A stretch of 64,000 bases of DNA from CAYNRE01 sp964399535 (GCA_964399535.1 CAYNRE010000044.1:39904-103903); one strand, 5' to 3'; shown: positions 10,001 through 19,044, counted from the stretch's first letter. Program-made: numbers and translations. Notes: generated by a model from the sequence alone, not told the origin.

Positions 10001-10700
10001 CCGCAGCGGCCGCCAGCAGCTTGCCGTCGGCCGAAAACGCCAGGTCGTTTACCTGGCCGCGGTGCCCTTCGAGCTTGCGGACCAGCCCCCGGTGTTTGGA
10101 ATCGATCAGGCGAACGCGCCCGGGACCAGCCCAGGCCAGCAAGCCTCCGTCGGGAGAAAAGGTGGCTGCCGTAATCGGGCGGCGCACGGGGCCCTGGGGC
10201 TCGATGCGCGGAGTGTGCAACTCGCGGGGGTCGGGCTGTTGGCCGTTGGGGCCGGGCGCGCCCGCGTCGATCCAGGCCCGCACGAGAGCGATTTGCTCGG
10301 CCGAGGGGGCGTCGCTGCCCTCGGGGGGCATTCGCGGATCTTGCTCTCCAGTGATGAAGAGAATCATTCGGCTCTGCTGGCTTTGGCCCGGCACCAGGGC
10401 CGCGCCGCGCTTGCCGCCGCGGAGCATGGCCTGGTAACTGTCGAGCAGCAATCCGCCCTCGGCCTCGCTGCCCGCGTGGCAAGCCGCGCAGTGTTGCCGC
10501 AGCACTTCGGCCACGGCCTCGTAGCTCGGCGCGCCGGCGGGCGACTCGGCCGGCGACAGCGCCGGGGGCGGTGCCGGGGGCGGTGCCGGTTCGTCGGCCG
10601 AAAGGCCGTTCGACGCCCCGCGGGTCCAAACCGCAAGCGCGACCAGCGCCAAGCCTAATCCGCGGGTGCGGCGGCCAGTGATGTTCGAGTCGACGATCAT
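7029..10700 (-). CDS. Planctomycete cytochrome c / WD40 / pre-peptidase-domain protein
   Basis: A 1223-residue exported protein. The N-terminus has a basic/hydrophobic signal-like segment, a Pro-rich linker, then a single haem-c motif CAACH at residues 71-75 followed by PRMPPEG, as in planctomycete PSCyt1 domains. From about residue 175 come repeated WD40 blades, for example LEGHRGQVNDLAFSADGKLL and HEAAILQLAYSPDGKSIA. Further on are two pre-peptidase-like beta domains marked by AEVEPN (for example DVDVYSFEAQAGQTVVCEI). The architecture is common in Planctomycetes, where it is usually paired with DUF1549/DUF1553 proteins like the one immediately upstream. The function is not established; periplasmic electron transfer or complex-carbohydrate metabolism has been proposed for the family. 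Confidence 0.9.
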   Translation of the reverse strand: MIVDSNITGRRTRGLGLALVALAVWTRGASNGLSADEPAPPPAPPPALSPAESPAGAPSYEAVAEVLRQHCAACHAGSEAEGGLLLDSYQAMLRGGKRGAALVPGQSQQSRMILFITGEQDPRMPPEGSDAPSAEQIALVRAWIDAGAPGPNGQQPDPRELHTPRIEPQGPVRRPITAATFSPDGGLLAWAGPGRVRLIDSKHRGLVRKLEGHRGQVNDLAFSADGKLLAAAAGEPGLFGEVRLWDPSTGSLVRVVEGHQDAIYAVAISPDGALLATGSYDQRVMLWETATGLLVRTIEGHSGAIYDLAFRPDGKLLASASADRTVKLWEVASGERRDTLGQSLKELYTVAFSPDGSRVAAAGVDNRIRIWQVSPDGAEGTNPLLLSRVGHEAAILQLAYSPDGKSIATAAEDRQVRLWRSSDAGELRALPAQGDWPSALAFSPDSTLLAVGRLDGTGQLYLAATGQPAPPPTPELASLSPRGAQLGVTARVLVEGKALGDVVEIQTSNPALRAQAVPPDAAALDVESDSAGSQLWVQLESDDTLAPGTYEIALKTAGGTSNKLKLVLDDLPQAAEVEPNSTTAQAQPLRLPVGAWGALDPSGDVDVYSFEAQAGQTVVCEISAASLGSKADVVLTLFDSQGRLLSTNNDYEGQEDPLLAVTVPATGRYTLEVGDLVLGGSPNHFYRLSVGTFGYVTGVFPLGTPADTQSEIELAGYNLPEPARVAVATGKAAETTVPIDRRQFRLRRPFKLQVGGQASTAEVEPNDRPELATPVTLPALVEGRIWRVGNQQGQLPEEDVDLVRFDARKGETWIVETVAAERGSPLDSQLEVLDAQGQPVTRMNLVAVRDSAITFRPINSLTVDVRLTNWEEMELNQFVYFQGEVCRLFRLPQGPDSGFLLYGWKGQRVSYFDTSPTTHAVDEPCYIVEPRPVTEPVAATGLPVFPLTYVNDDDGQRKRGSDSSLTFTAPADGGYLVRVRDVRGLAGPQFAYRLAIRQPRPDFLVSVSPANPTVATGTARPITIVIDRRDGFDDEVSVAFSGAPEGFSFTGPVVVEAGQTEATAYLYAAPDAPQPADEAAKANRIVATAQIAGSPVSKPVTPLGQIRLANEAKLRVYLDPPEITVAPGQTVTARLRVERSGFEGLVNFSVPNLPHGVYVDNIGLNGVLIPESESEREIFFTARPWVPETTRAVAAVATNAGGVASAPVQFHVRQPQTVAQREN

Positions 10701-10845
10701 GGCAAGGTCTCGGGGGTGGGGCTGCGAGCCCAGGGCTGCCGGCCCAGGGCTTTCGGCCTAACTGGGCGACGCCGCGGGGCGATTTCGCCTGCGGATGCAA
10801 CAAGCTGGATTGACGGGGGCTTTCTGGTCGATCCGCGGGACAGGT

Positions 10846-13341
10846 TTAGTGATTGAATAGAAACTCTTTGCTCGAAAGCACACTCCAGAACAGGTCTTCC
10901 AGGGCGGCTCGGCGCTCCGCCTCGGGGGGCTCGGTCAACAGCGGCAAAAGCTGCGCGCGCTCGGTCTCCGTCGGCTTGCGCGAGAGCGCTGTCAGAAACA
11001 ACTGGTCGACCCACTGCCCCGGATCGCTGCCTGCCGCCATCAGGGCGTCGATCCGATTGCCGTTCCGGGCGAGTTTCTGATTCAAAACGTCGCCGTTGGA
11101 CAAGTGCAGCACCTGCACCATGCTGGGCTCGGCGGTCCGCTCGCATTCACAGGTGATCACCCGCTCGGGCCGGCCAAAGGTCTTGAGGAAATACGAGTTC
11201 ACGTTCGAGTCGGGCAGTTGCAGCGCCCGCCAACCGGCCGGGTAGCCGGGAAACTCGGTCGGGGCCCCGGTAACCTGCGACACGGCGTCGAGCAGCACTT
11301 CGGCCATCAGCCGCCGAGGATAGTAGCGGGAGTAGAACCGGTCGTCGGCCGCGTTCTCGGCCAAGGTTTGGCTCGAGCGCTGGTAGGTCGCCGACTGCAG
11401 AATCAGCCGCATGAGCGATCGCAGATCGTACCCGTGGTCGACCAGGTAACCGGCCAATTCGGTCAGCAGTGCCTCGTTGCTGGCCGGGTTGGTGAGCCGC
11501 ATGTCGTCGACGCTTTCGACCAGTCCGCGGCCAAAGTAGTTCGCCCAGACCCGATTGACCACCGCCCGGGCGAACGCGGGGTTTTGGTCCGAGGTGATCC
11601 ACTCGGCCAGATACTCGCGGCGGGTCGTTTCGCCAGCCGCCAGCGGCACACCGTCGAGCGGGGTGGGTTGCTGGGGAACCCCTCGCAGCGGTTGGATCAA
11701 ATCGCCATCCTCGGCATCGAACACCACTTGCTGGCGCTCGCCGTTCTTGGTGCGCACCCGGGCGAATAAATTGGCGAAGGCGTAGTACTGGTCGTTCGTC
11801 CATTTTTCGAGCGGATGATTGTGGCACCGGGCGCAGTTGATCGACATGCCCAGGAAGGCCACCGTGGTGGTTTCGGCCAGGTCGAGCGGGTCCTGGTGCA
11901 ACTGGTAAAAATTGCTGGCCCCGTTCTCGAGCGTTCCGCCGCGCGCGGTTAGCAGTTCGCGCACCACCTGGTTCCAAGGGGTGTTGGCCGCCACATGGCT
12001 GCGTACCCAGTGGTAAAACGACCACATCGCCGCTGGCTGCAACCGTTCGGAATTTATCAGCAACAGCTCGGCCCAGCGGTAGCTCCAGTAATCGACCAAC
12101 TCGGGCCGAGCAAGCAGCGTGTCGACCAGATGGGTGCGCTTGTCGGGGGCCGGGTCTGCCACGAAGGCCTCGACTTCGGCGGCGGAGGGCAAAACGCCCA
12201 GGGTGTCGACCATGGCCCGGCGCAGGAAAACCTCGTCGCTGGCCGGGGGCGAAGGGGCCAGTCGCAACTGTTCGAGCTTGGCCAGCACCCGCTGGTCGAT
12301 CAGGTTGTGGCGCTCGGCCGCGGTAAATGTGTCGGCCCCCAGGGTGTGGTCGTAGGGCACCGTTACGGTCGCGTTGGCCACCTGGCTCAGGTACCAGGCC
12401 GTAATCGCGCCTTCGCCCGGCCCCATCACGGTTACCTGGCCCGTGGCGTCGACGTCGGCCACCGAGGCCTGCGAGGCGCTGAACTTAACCCAACCGGTTA
12501 CGTCCTCCACGCGACCATCGGTGAAATAGGCCTGGACCACCATCTGCTGCCGATCGCCCACCGACAACATCACCTGGGGCGGCATGATTACCAGGTTCGC
12601 CAACCGGGCATCGGTGGCGGCGGGCGCCGGGGTTCCGGCGGCGATCCAATCGGCCAGAACCTGGTACTCGCGCGAATCGACGCTGAATCGTACGCCTCCC
12701 CGGTGAGGCAGGGCGCCGCTCGGCTTGGTCAGTAGCAAGCTGCGGCCCGGGTCGCTGAGCACAATCCGCCGGCCGCCGGCCTGGCGGGTGAGGAACAGAA
12801 AGTCTCCTTCGGGGTCATAGCCGCGCAGCGAGAGTTTGAACCCGTTCTTGCCGGCCGCGGCTCCATGACAGGCCCCCGAGTTACAGCCCGCCTTGGTCAG
12901 CACCGATTCCACGTGGCTGCGAAAGCTCCAGGAAAAAGGTTGGTCGAGATCGCGAACCCGTACCCGAACCTCGGCGCTGGCATCGCCACGCCTGGCCGTG
13001 AGCAGGGCCTCGCCGTTGCCGATGGCGCGGGCGGCGTGCTCCTCGACCACGACCACGTGAGGGTTGCTGGAACTCCATTGGACCCCGTCGACTATCTGCC
13101 GGCCAAGCTGGCCATCGTGAACTTCATGGACGATGAGCCGCTGCGGAAGCTCGCGGCTGTGGAGTACCAGCTCGCCCGGCAAGGCAACCAGCGACTGACT
13201 CCAGACCGGCGAGCCACCCCCCAGTGCGGTCGCCAGAACGGCCAGCCCCAACAACCGCAGGCTTAGCCCGTGGCCGACGGGCGCGGCGGTGGGGTGCGTG
13301 AAGCGAGTGCCGCGTGCCAACGGGACGAGTACGCCAGGCAT
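10846..13341 (-). CDS. DUF1549/DUF1553 protein with planctomycete cytochrome motifs
   Basis: An 831-residue exported protein. A signal-like hydrophobic stretch (LRLLGLAVLATALGG) is followed by a small beta domain, the haem-like motif CNSGACHGAAAGKNGFKLSL, a bacterial Ig-like (BIG_2) segment ending in GEGAITAWYLS, then DUF1549 with CARCHNHPLEKWTNDQYYAF and DUF1553 (FARAVVNRVWANYFGRGLV, YPRRLMAEVLLDAVSQVTG). These pairs are a hallmark of Planctomycetes; their reaction is unknown. ATG 13341 is chosen because GGGGGGGATT lies about six bases upstream and the signal peptide follows. A reading from 13404 adds 21 non-typical residues. The WD40/cytochrome gene follows 145 bases later on the same strand. 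Confidence 0.93.
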   Translation of the reverse strand: MPGVLVPLARGTRFTHPTAAPVGHGLSLRLLGLAVLATALGGGSPVWSQSLVALPGELVLHSRELPQRLIVHEVHDGQLGRQIVDGVQWSSSNPHVVVVEEHAARAIGNGEALLTARRGDASAEVRVRVRDLDQPFSWSFRSHVESVLTKAGCNSGACHGAAAGKNGFKLSLRGYDPEGDFLFLTRQAGGRRIVLSDPGRSLLLTKPSGALPHRGGVRFSVDSREYQVLADWIAAGTPAPAATDARLANLVIMPPQVMLSVGDRQQMVVQAYFTDGRVEDVTGWVKFSASQASVADVDATGQVTVMGPGEGAITAWYLSQVANATVTVPYDHTLGADTFTAAERHNLIDQRVLAKLEQLRLAPSPPASDEVFLRRAMVDTLGVLPSAAEVEAFVADPAPDKRTHLVDTLLARPELVDYWSYRWAELLLINSERLQPAAMWSFYHWVRSHVAANTPWNQVVRELLTARGGTLENGASNFYQLHQDPLDLAETTTVAFLGMSINCARCHNHPLEKWTNDQYYAFANLFARVRTKNGERQQVVFDAEDGDLIQPLRGVPQQPTPLDGVPLAAGETTRREYLAEWITSDQNPAFARAVVNRVWANYFGRGLVESVDDMRLTNPASNEALLTELAGYLVDHGYDLRSLMRLILQSATYQRSSQTLAENAADDRFYSRYYPRRLMAEVLLDAVSQVTGAPTEFPGYPAGWRALQLPDSNVNSYFLKTFGRPERVITCECERTAEPSMVQVLHLSNGDVLNQKLARNGNRIDALMAAGSDPGQWVDQLFLTALSRKPTETERAQLLPLLTEPPEAERRAALEDLFWSVLSSKEFLFNH

Positions 13342-13520
13342 AGAGAATCCCCCCCAAATCGTCGGTCGGCAGACGGCTGGGCCGGGCCGACCGGTGGTGC
13401 GCAACCTCTACTGTACCAAGCCACAGCGTCGCGGGCCAACGAAGCCCCGCGGAGGCCCGGGACGATGACCAACGGGGCAACCGGAGGCGGCACTTGGGGG
13501 CCTGGCCCGAAACGGAATAA

Positions 13521-15437
13521 CTACTCGACCGGTGAGGCGGCGGCCGGCTGGGCGGGGCTCTCGAGCAAACGCCGAGCCTGGCCAACCACCTCGGAAGCCC
13601 AGGGCTTATCGGCGTACAGGTCCACCACGGCCTGCCAGATCGAACGGCTCAAGGCCGGATTCTCACGGGCCAATTCGGTGGCTCGTTGAAGCTGCAACTG
13701 AATGGCGGCCAGGTCTTGCGACTGGCGCCGAATCAGGTCTTTGCGAAGGGTTTCGATGCGCTGCCGGGCGAGTTGCAACAACTCGCTGGCCGGACGAGAG
13801 TGTTCGGCTTCGGGGCTGTAGAGCGTAACGACCGCTCCCAGCCGACGCAGCGCGGCCTCGGGGTCGGTGTCGGCCAACCGGTTGGCCTCGACAAAAGCGC
13901 GTTCCCAGGGGGCCAATTCCCCCTGTTGAGCCAGCCGCTCGAGCCGGCGCTGGAAGTTGCGCGTGCGGCGGTAGGTTTGCACGTCGGCCTTCAACCCGCT
14001 GATCTCGCCGCGCCGTGGGTCTTTGGGGTAATGCTCTAGAAACTGCTCGATCGCATCTTCGGATTCGAGCAATCCTTCGAAGCCCGACCGCTGCTCGGCC
14101 TGCACCACCTGCTGATAGAGCTTGTCGGCCGAAGGAGGTTGTGCCAGGTACCAACCGAGGGCCACGACCGACGCCATGGCAAACAGCAGCAGCCCGACTT
14201 GCAGTACCCGCACCACGACCGGCGTGGCCTCTTCGTCCTCCTGATCGTCGCTTTCGGCCACCGTGGTGAATCGAGCGACGGGAGGCTGCGGGGGAGCCAC
14301 GGGGATTTCGTTCGTAGTGTCTAGGCCGGCCCGGTCTTCGAGCCGCGGCAACTGGGTGGGCGCCGAGTGGGTGGTGACCGAGACCGGCGGCACCGGCCTG
14401 GCGGGCGTGGCCGGCTCGGCACGCGCCACGGGCATGCCCTCGACCAGCGGGTCGGCGGCGGTGACCGCCTCGGCCAGTGCGGTGGAGAAGCCCAGCCGAG
14501 TCACCTGGCTCGAATCGGCCAGGTTGGGCGCGGCGCTCGGCTCGCCCGGCGGCGTTTGAACGGCGAAATCCGTGTTGGCCAGCGTCTCGGCCTGTTCCGC
14601 CGCCGACTGCTGGCGCTGGCTAAGGCCGTGAAACGTCGCCTCGAGCCGGCGAGCCAGCACCGCCGCGCTCGGCACCCGCCGCTCGGGCTCTTTCTGCAAA
14701 AGCTGGAGCACAATCTCTTCCAGCTCCGGCGGGGTTTCGGGCGCGAAGCGGCGAATCGGGTCGGGGCTGGCGAACCGCTGCAATTGCAGCATCTCCGGTA
14801 GGCTTCGCGCGCGAAACGGCGCGCGGCCGGCAAGCAACGCGTAGAGCGTGCCGCCTAGGCTGTACAAATCGCAGCGATCGGTCACCGGCCGGCCGTCGGC
14901 CTGCTCGGGCGACATGTATTCGGCGGTGCCCAAGACGCCGCCGTCGACCGTCAGGCCGACGTTGCCGAACAGCCGCGCTATGCCAAAGTCGGAAAGCTTC
15001 GCTTCGCCCGTGCTGGTCAGGAGCACGTTGGCCGGCTTGATGTCGCGGTGAATCACACCGTGGTCGTGGGCGTGCTTCAGCGCCCGGGCGATCTGGATGC
15101 CGATCTCGGTGGTTTCCCGCCAATCGAAGCGGCGTCCGCGGCGCAGCTCCTCCTCCAGGCTGGTCCCAGGGACCAATTCCATGGCGTAGAACAGATGGCC
15201 GTCTTGTTCCCCCCAGCCGTACAGGCGAACGATGCTGGGGTGGCGCAGCTTTTTGAGCGTTTCGATTTCAGCGCGAAACCGTTCGCGAAACCCCTCTTCG
15301 GCCGCCAAAGCGGCCGAAAGCACCTTGATCGCGGCCGGCTCGCCCGACGACACCTCGTGGGCCGCGAAGACGGTTCCCATCCCGCCTCGCCCAATGGGGC
15401 GACCAATCTTGTAGGGGCCAAGCTGTGTGAGTTCCAT
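13521..15437 (-). CDS. Transmembrane Ser/Thr protein kinase (PknB-like)
   Basis: A 638-residue Hanks-type kinase. The kinase domain occupies roughly residues 9-270: glycine loop IGRGGMGTVF, ATP lysine in AAIKVL, catalytic HRDIKPANVLL, metal-binding SDFGIARL, and the activation segment ending GTAEYMSPEQADGRP. A Pro/Ala-rich linker leads to one membrane helix (VLQVGLLLFAMASVVALGWY), then an extracytoplasmic helical region of about 190 residues. This is the typical planctomycete STPK layout, with a kinase inside and a possible sensor outside. MELTQLGPYKIG is taken as the start because it matches where such kinases begin; its ribosome-binding site (GCGGAG) is uncomfortably close to the ATG. The terminator of the next gene lies just upstream, so this gene has its own promoter. 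Confidence 0.93.
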   Translation of the reverse strand: MELTQLGPYKIGRPIGRGGMGTVFAAHEVSSGEPAAIKVLSAALAAEEGFRERFRAEIETLKKLRHPSIVRLYGWGEQDGHLFYAMELVPGTSLEEELRRGRRFDWRETTEIGIQIARALKHAHDHGVIHRDIKPANVLLTSTGEAKLSDFGIARLFGNVGLTVDGGVLGTAEYMSPEQADGRPVTDRCDLYSLGGTLYALLAGRAPFRARSLPEMLQLQRFASPDPIRRFAPETPPELEEIVLQLLQKEPERRVPSAAVLARRLEATFHGLSQRQQSAAEQAETLANTDFAVQTPPGEPSAAPNLADSSQVTRLGFSTALAEAVTAADPLVEGMPVARAEPATPARPVPPVSVTTHSAPTQLPRLEDRAGLDTTNEIPVAPPQPPVARFTTVAESDDQEDEEATPVVVRVLQVGLLLFAMASVVALGWYLAQPPSADKLYQQVVQAEQRSGFEGLLESEDAIEQFLEHYPKDPRRGEISGLKADVQTYRRTRNFQRRLERLAQQGELAPWERAFVEANRLADTDPEAALRRLGAVVTLYSPEAEHSRPASELLQLARQRIETLRKDLIRRQSQDLAAIQLQLQRATELARENPALSRSIWQAVVDLYADKPWASEVVGQARRLLESPAQPAAASPVE

Positions 15438-15520
15438 CTCCGCGAGTTTAGCGGGCTGCTGCCAGGGCTGCCACGAACTTGCGGGGCAGGCCCGCGCGAA
15501 CGCGAGCAAGGGTGCCCCCC

Positions 15521-15561
15521 AAAAAAACAGGGGCCACGGCCGCTCGCGCGACCGTGGCCCC
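15521..15561 (-). terminator. Strong rho-independent terminator
   Basis: On the minus strand a perfect 10-base-pair stem (GGGGCCACGG / CCGTGGCCCC, plus-strand 15530-15539 and 15552-15561) is followed two bases later by seven T residues (15521-15527). It lies 42 bases after the stop codon of the small TPR gene and just upstream of the kinase, separating the two transcripts. Confidence 0.85.
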
Positions 15562-15602
15562 CAGGGCGCTGGCCCCCAGACGGGGGCATTGGCCCGCGGA
15601 GG

Positions 15603-16613
15603 TCAACGCAACCACTCGCCCCAGGTGGCTTGCCGCAGCTCGTGCAGCATCCGCGCCAGGTCGGCCGCCTGGGCCGAGGGTACGAGCAGTGTCTTGGCGT
15701 ACACTCGGGCGGCGTCGCGGTGCCGGCGAGCCTGGCTGAAGGCCTGCCCCAGGTCTTCGTAGGCCATTGCCACGGCGCAGCCCCCCAGCCGGGCATGGTC
15801 TAGGTGGTCTTCGGCCAATTCGAGCTGGCCGGTCTGCAAGTGAAGCTGGCCCAACAGATGATGGGCGTCGGCCTCGTAATGCGTGGCTCCCCAGGCGGCC
15901 ATCAGGTCGGCCACGGTTGGCTGCAGGTCGCCCGAGAGCGCCGCCGGCTCGACCGCGAGCACCTCTTGCCGGTCGAGCTGGGGCGCCATCAGCAAGGCCT
16001 GGTCGAAATGGGCCATCGCGGCGAGCAATTGGAAATCGGCCAGGGCCGGATCGGCAGCCACTTCGGTCGGCGTAGTTACCCGTTGGTTCCACCAGGGTGC
16101 CGCCCGCTCGAGTTGCTGCAAACCTTGGAAGTACTGGACCAACGGCTGGTCGGGGGCCGACCGCCAGGCTTGGGCCAAGGCGGCGTCGACCGCCAGCGGG
16201 TGGTGTTCTTCCAACTCGGCCACGGCCACGGCGAGCCATTTCCAAGCCGTCTGCTCGGGCGACAGCGCAAGGGCGTGCCATCGCTTGGCCGCCTCGGCAT
16301 AGCGGTGCTGGCTGTGATCGGCCAGCGCCAGCCAGACCTGGCAATCCGCCGCCAACGGCTGCGCCGTTGTCGCCGCGGCGTTTTCCAGCTGCGACGCCGC
16401 TACCGACAGGTCTCCGCCGCGGAAGGCGCGCACAGCCGCGCCCCACGGGCCTGGCTCGGCGGTCGCCGCGGGCGCCTGGTTGGGTTCGGTCCGCGGTCGA
16501 GACCCTTCGGCCGGCGTAACGGCCCAAATCAGGCTGAGTGCGGTCGCAAGCGCGACGATGACCAGCCACCACAAAAGCTCTCGATGGGCTGGTGTGAAGG
16601 TTGTCGTTGTCAT
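15603..16613 (-). CDS. Membrane-anchored TPR-like protein
   Basis: A 336-residue protein with one N-terminal membrane segment (LLWWLVIVALATALSLIWAV, about residues 12-31), a short Pro/Ala linker and then helical repeats of TPR type (ADHSQHRYAEAAKRWHALAL; HLLGQLHLQTGQLELAEDHL; EDLGQAFSQARRHRDAARVY). TPR proteins act as scaffolds; no catalytic motif is seen. ATG 16613 is preferred because GAGGTGG lies five bases upstream and the membrane segment follows at once. A reading from 16748 adds non-typical sequence. The gene ends in a strong terminator and lies beside the Ser/Thr kinase, a possible functional neighbour although on a separate transcript. Confidence 0.85.
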   Translation of the reverse strand: MTTTTFTPAHRELLWWLVIVALATALSLIWAVTPAEGSRPRTEPNQAPAATAEPGPWGAAVRAFRGGDLSVAASQLENAAATTAQPLAADCQVWLALADHSQHRYAEAAKRWHALALSPEQTAWKWLAVAVAELEEHHPLAVDAALAQAWRSAPDQPLVQYFQGLQQLERAAPWWNQRVTTPTEVAADPALADFQLLAAMAHFDQALLMAPQLDRQEVLAVEPAALSGDLQPTVADLMAAWGATHYEADAHHLLGQLHLQTGQLELAEDHLDHARLGGCAVAMAYEDLGQAFSQARRHRDAARVYAKTLLVPSAQAADLARMLHELRQATWGEWLR

Positions 16614-16958
16614 GATCCACCTCGATTTCGGCAGGAGTCGCGTGCGGGAAGGTGTTGCCACTACTCCGCACGAAACAAGAACCGGGCAAACGCCGTGCCC
16701 GCCTGTAAAGCAAGGGACTTCGCGGCGCCTTCCCCCCGACCGGGTCATGCCTGGGGTGGACCAGTTCGCCTAATCGGGCACCCTTCCCCCGGCCGGGTGT
16801 TGTGCGGCGGCGAGCGTCGGGGCTCGCCGTAGCGCTCGGCCCCCGCGCGCCGGGCGAAGCGGTTGGTCGTGGCGAAACTCGGGGCGAGCAGGAACTTGCG
16901 GCGACGAGCCGGGGCGCCTCCCAACCCAGTCGAGAATGCAATGCTTGGGCCTTTAGGC
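16614..16958. other. Intergenic region, nothing recognised
   Basis: This 345-base GC-rich stretch lies between the end of the enolase-superfamily gene and the start of the small TPR gene, both minus strand. It must contain the TPR promoter. I see no clear -35/-10 pair, terminator or small ORF. Confidence 0.45.
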
Positions 16959-18341
16959 TTACGAAGCGCCTGAAAGGTCGGACAGCCAGGTGAAGCCGAG
17001 CCCGGGTTCGCAGAGCGCCTCGGTGCCGACCGTGCCGTCGTGAATTTCGAAGAGCGACGGATACGCCGTGGCCCAGCCCCGGTTGCCTTGGGGACAGTAT
17101 TGCCGGGCATTGCCCTCGATGGCGGCCACGGTGGGCACATGGGCCGCCAGGCTGGCCGAGTGCAGGAACGAAGCCCCCGGGCAGGTCAGGTCCTGAACGC
17201 AGAGAAACAGGCCGTACTTTTGCGCGGCGGCGCCCATCAGCAAGGCTTCGCCGTGCCCCTTACAGGCCTTGAGGGCCACGCCCGAGTAGCCCAGTTGCCG
17301 GGCCAGGAGCAAGCTTTCCAGGTCGACCAGCGATTCGTCGATGACCACCGGCTTGATCCGCGCGGCCTCGTGCATTTGGTTTTCAGGGTGCGCGTGCAGG
17401 TCGCGGTGGGTCGGCTGTTCGATGTATTGCACGCGATCGAGCGCCTGGGGAGCTTGTTCGGCCAGGCGGCGGAGAAACTCGAGCACGTACTCGACGCTGG
17501 CGCAACGCTCGTTGAAATCGAGCGAGTAGCACCACTGAGCGCAGCCGCGGGCCGCCTGGGCCGCCGTGGCGGCGCGATCGACACCGAGCACGCGGTCGAC
17601 GTCCCAATCGAGCTGGTCGCCGGCCAGTTTGATCTTCAGGTGGGTAAGCCCATCGGCCAGGATCCATTCGCCGAGCGTTTCGGGTAGGCCGTCGCCCAAG
17701 CGCTGGGGCAGCTCGGCCGGGCTCAGCGGATCGAGCGCGCCGACCAGGTGGTAAAGCGGCATTCGAGCCCGGGGTTGCCCGAGTACGTAGCGATCGAGCG
17801 ATTCGCCGGCGAAATCGCTTCCCAGCAGGCTTGCCAGGTCCGAGGAGAGGAAGTCGCTTCCCAGCAGCTGGTACGAGCTTCGACCGAGCGTTTTGCCCAG
17901 GGCATCGTGCAGCGCGGCATCGAGCGGGCTGGCACAGACTAACACGGCCAGACGTGGCGGAGGCTCCGCCAGACCGAGCGTCTGCTGTACCTGGCTGGCA
18001 TGAGCCGAGTGCGATGCGGACAGATCGCGCGAGATCTCCAACGGGTGCGCTTGCCCCTGGTACTCGCCGAGGTCGCGGATAAGCCGCTCGGCCAGGGCGA
18101 TCATGGCGGCCAGCGTTTGCTCGCCCCCGACCGCCTGGCTGGGCCAGGCCCAGGCGTTGGAAAGGGGCATGGAGCCCTTTCCCTTGCCGCGCCGACCCTG
18201 CCGGGTTTCGACCTCGACCTCGACGTTGAACAGCACCGCCTCGGTGACCACGCGGCCGCCGAATTTCATGGGGGCGCGATACGGCAGCCGCTCGAGCCAA
18301 CTGGCTACCCGGCACACCCGCAAATCGGTTGGACGCGTCAT
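16959..18341 (-). CDS. Mandelate racemase / muconate lactonizing enzyme family protein (enolase superfamily)
   Basis: A 460-residue enolase-superfamily protein. These enzymes abstract a proton alpha to a carboxylate. The KxK catalytic motif appears as LKIKLAGD. The three metal ligands are in SLDFNERC (Asp), YIEQPTHR (Glu) and VIDESLVD (Asp). The second catalytic lysine is in VALKACKGHGEAL. The capping domain is N-terminal (LPYRAPMKFGGRVVTEAVLF). It is longer than the usual 360-400 residues because of an insertion around residues 90-210 (SASHSAHASQ to GQPRARMPLY). The substrate cannot be read from the sequence. The downstream response regulator starts 675 bases further along the opposite side of a 59-base gap and is probably a separate unit. 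Confidence 0.9.
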   Translation of the reverse strand: MTRPTDLRVCRVASWLERLPYRAPMKFGGRVVTEAVLFNVEVEVETRQGRRGKGKGSMPLSNAWAWPSQAVGGEQTLAAMIALAERLIRDLGEYQGQAHPLEISRDLSASHSAHASQVQQTLGLAEPPPRLAVLVCASPLDAALHDALGKTLGRSSYQLLGSDFLSSDLASLLGSDFAGESLDRYVLGQPRARMPLYHLVGALDPLSPAELPQRLGDGLPETLGEWILADGLTHLKIKLAGDQLDWDVDRVLGVDRAATAAQAARGCAQWCYSLDFNERCASVEYVLEFLRRLAEQAPQALDRVQYIEQPTHRDLHAHPENQMHEAARIKPVVIDESLVDLESLLLARQLGYSGVALKACKGHGEALLMGAAAQKYGLFLCVQDLTCPGASFLHSASLAAHVPTVAAIEGNARQYCPQGNRGWATAYPSLFEIHDGTVGTEALCEPGLGFTWLSDLSGAS

Positions 18342-18400
18342 AGGTCTCCGCCGCCTTGGCTCATCGGGCTACGGCGTCGCGGCGACCCGACCGAGCGTGG

Positions 18401-19033
18401 TTACACCAATCCCTTGCGAACCGCCCAAACGGCGGCCTGGGTGCGATCGGTAACACCCACCTTGCGGAGCACGTGCTGCACGTGCTCTTTGACCGTTTCA
18501 TAACTGATATGCAGGGCCTGGGCAATTTCCTTGTTGGTCAGCCCCAGGGCCATTTGCCGAAGCACCTCGGATTCGCGTTGGGTCAGGGGCACTTCGACGT
18601 CGGAACCGAGCCGCGGGGTGGCCAGGGCACCGGTAACCCTGCGCAGCTCGTTGCGGGTCCAGGCATCCTCGCCGGAAGCGGCCTTGCGAATCGAAGTGAG
18701 CAGCTCGTCTCGGGTCGAGCCCTTGAGCACATAGCCACGCGCACCCAGGGCTACGGCTCGCGCTACGTAAGTGGGGTTGTCGTAGCTGGAGAGCATCAGC
18801 ACCGGCAGGTCGGGTTTTTCCTGCTGTAGGCGGGCCAGGGCGGCCAAACCGTCGGTGCCGTTCATGCGGACGTCGAGGAGGACCAGGTCGGGCTGGCGCT
18901 CAACGGCCATCCGCACGGCATCGTCGCCGTTGGCGGCCTCGGCGACGATCTCGATTTCGGTCCCGGCCACCAGGCTCGCCAGCCCAGTGCGCACCACTTC
19001 ATGGTCGTCTGCGATCAACAATCGAATGCTCAT
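18401..19033 (-). CDS. NarL/FixJ-family response regulator
   Basis: A 210-residue two-component regulator. The receiver domain (about residues 1-120) has the acidic pair LLIADDHEVV, the phosphoacceptor Asp54 in LVLLDVRMNG, and the conserved Lys in GYVLKGST. The C-terminal LuxR-type helix-turn-helix is clear: LTQRESEVLRQMALGLTNKE, then HISYETVKEHVQHVLRKVGV. It binds DNA when phosphorylated. It starts 12 bases after the stop of the sensor kinase and is its cognate partner. The regulated genes are not evident; no repeated operator was found near it. Confidence 0.96.
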   Translation of the reverse strand: MSIRLLIADDHEVVRTGLASLVAGTEIEIVAEAANGDDAVRMAVERQPDLVLLDVRMNGTDGLAALARLQQEKPDLPVLMLSSYDNPTYVARAVALGARGYVLKGSTRDELLTSIRKAASGEDAWTRNELRRVTGALATPRLGSDVEVPLTQRESEVLRQMALGLTNKEIAQALHISYETVKEHVQHVLRKVGVTDRTQAAVWAVRKGLV

Positions 19034-19044
19034 TCGGTACGTTC

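Noticed and set aside
16267..16280. Sigma-54-like match on the minus strand (TGGCACGCCCTTGC)
   Set aside because: The spacing between the -24 and -12 parts is one base short, and it lies inside a coding region.
15448..16941. 497-residue minus-strand ORF
   Set aside because: It is a shadow of the small TPR gene and crosses a strong terminator.
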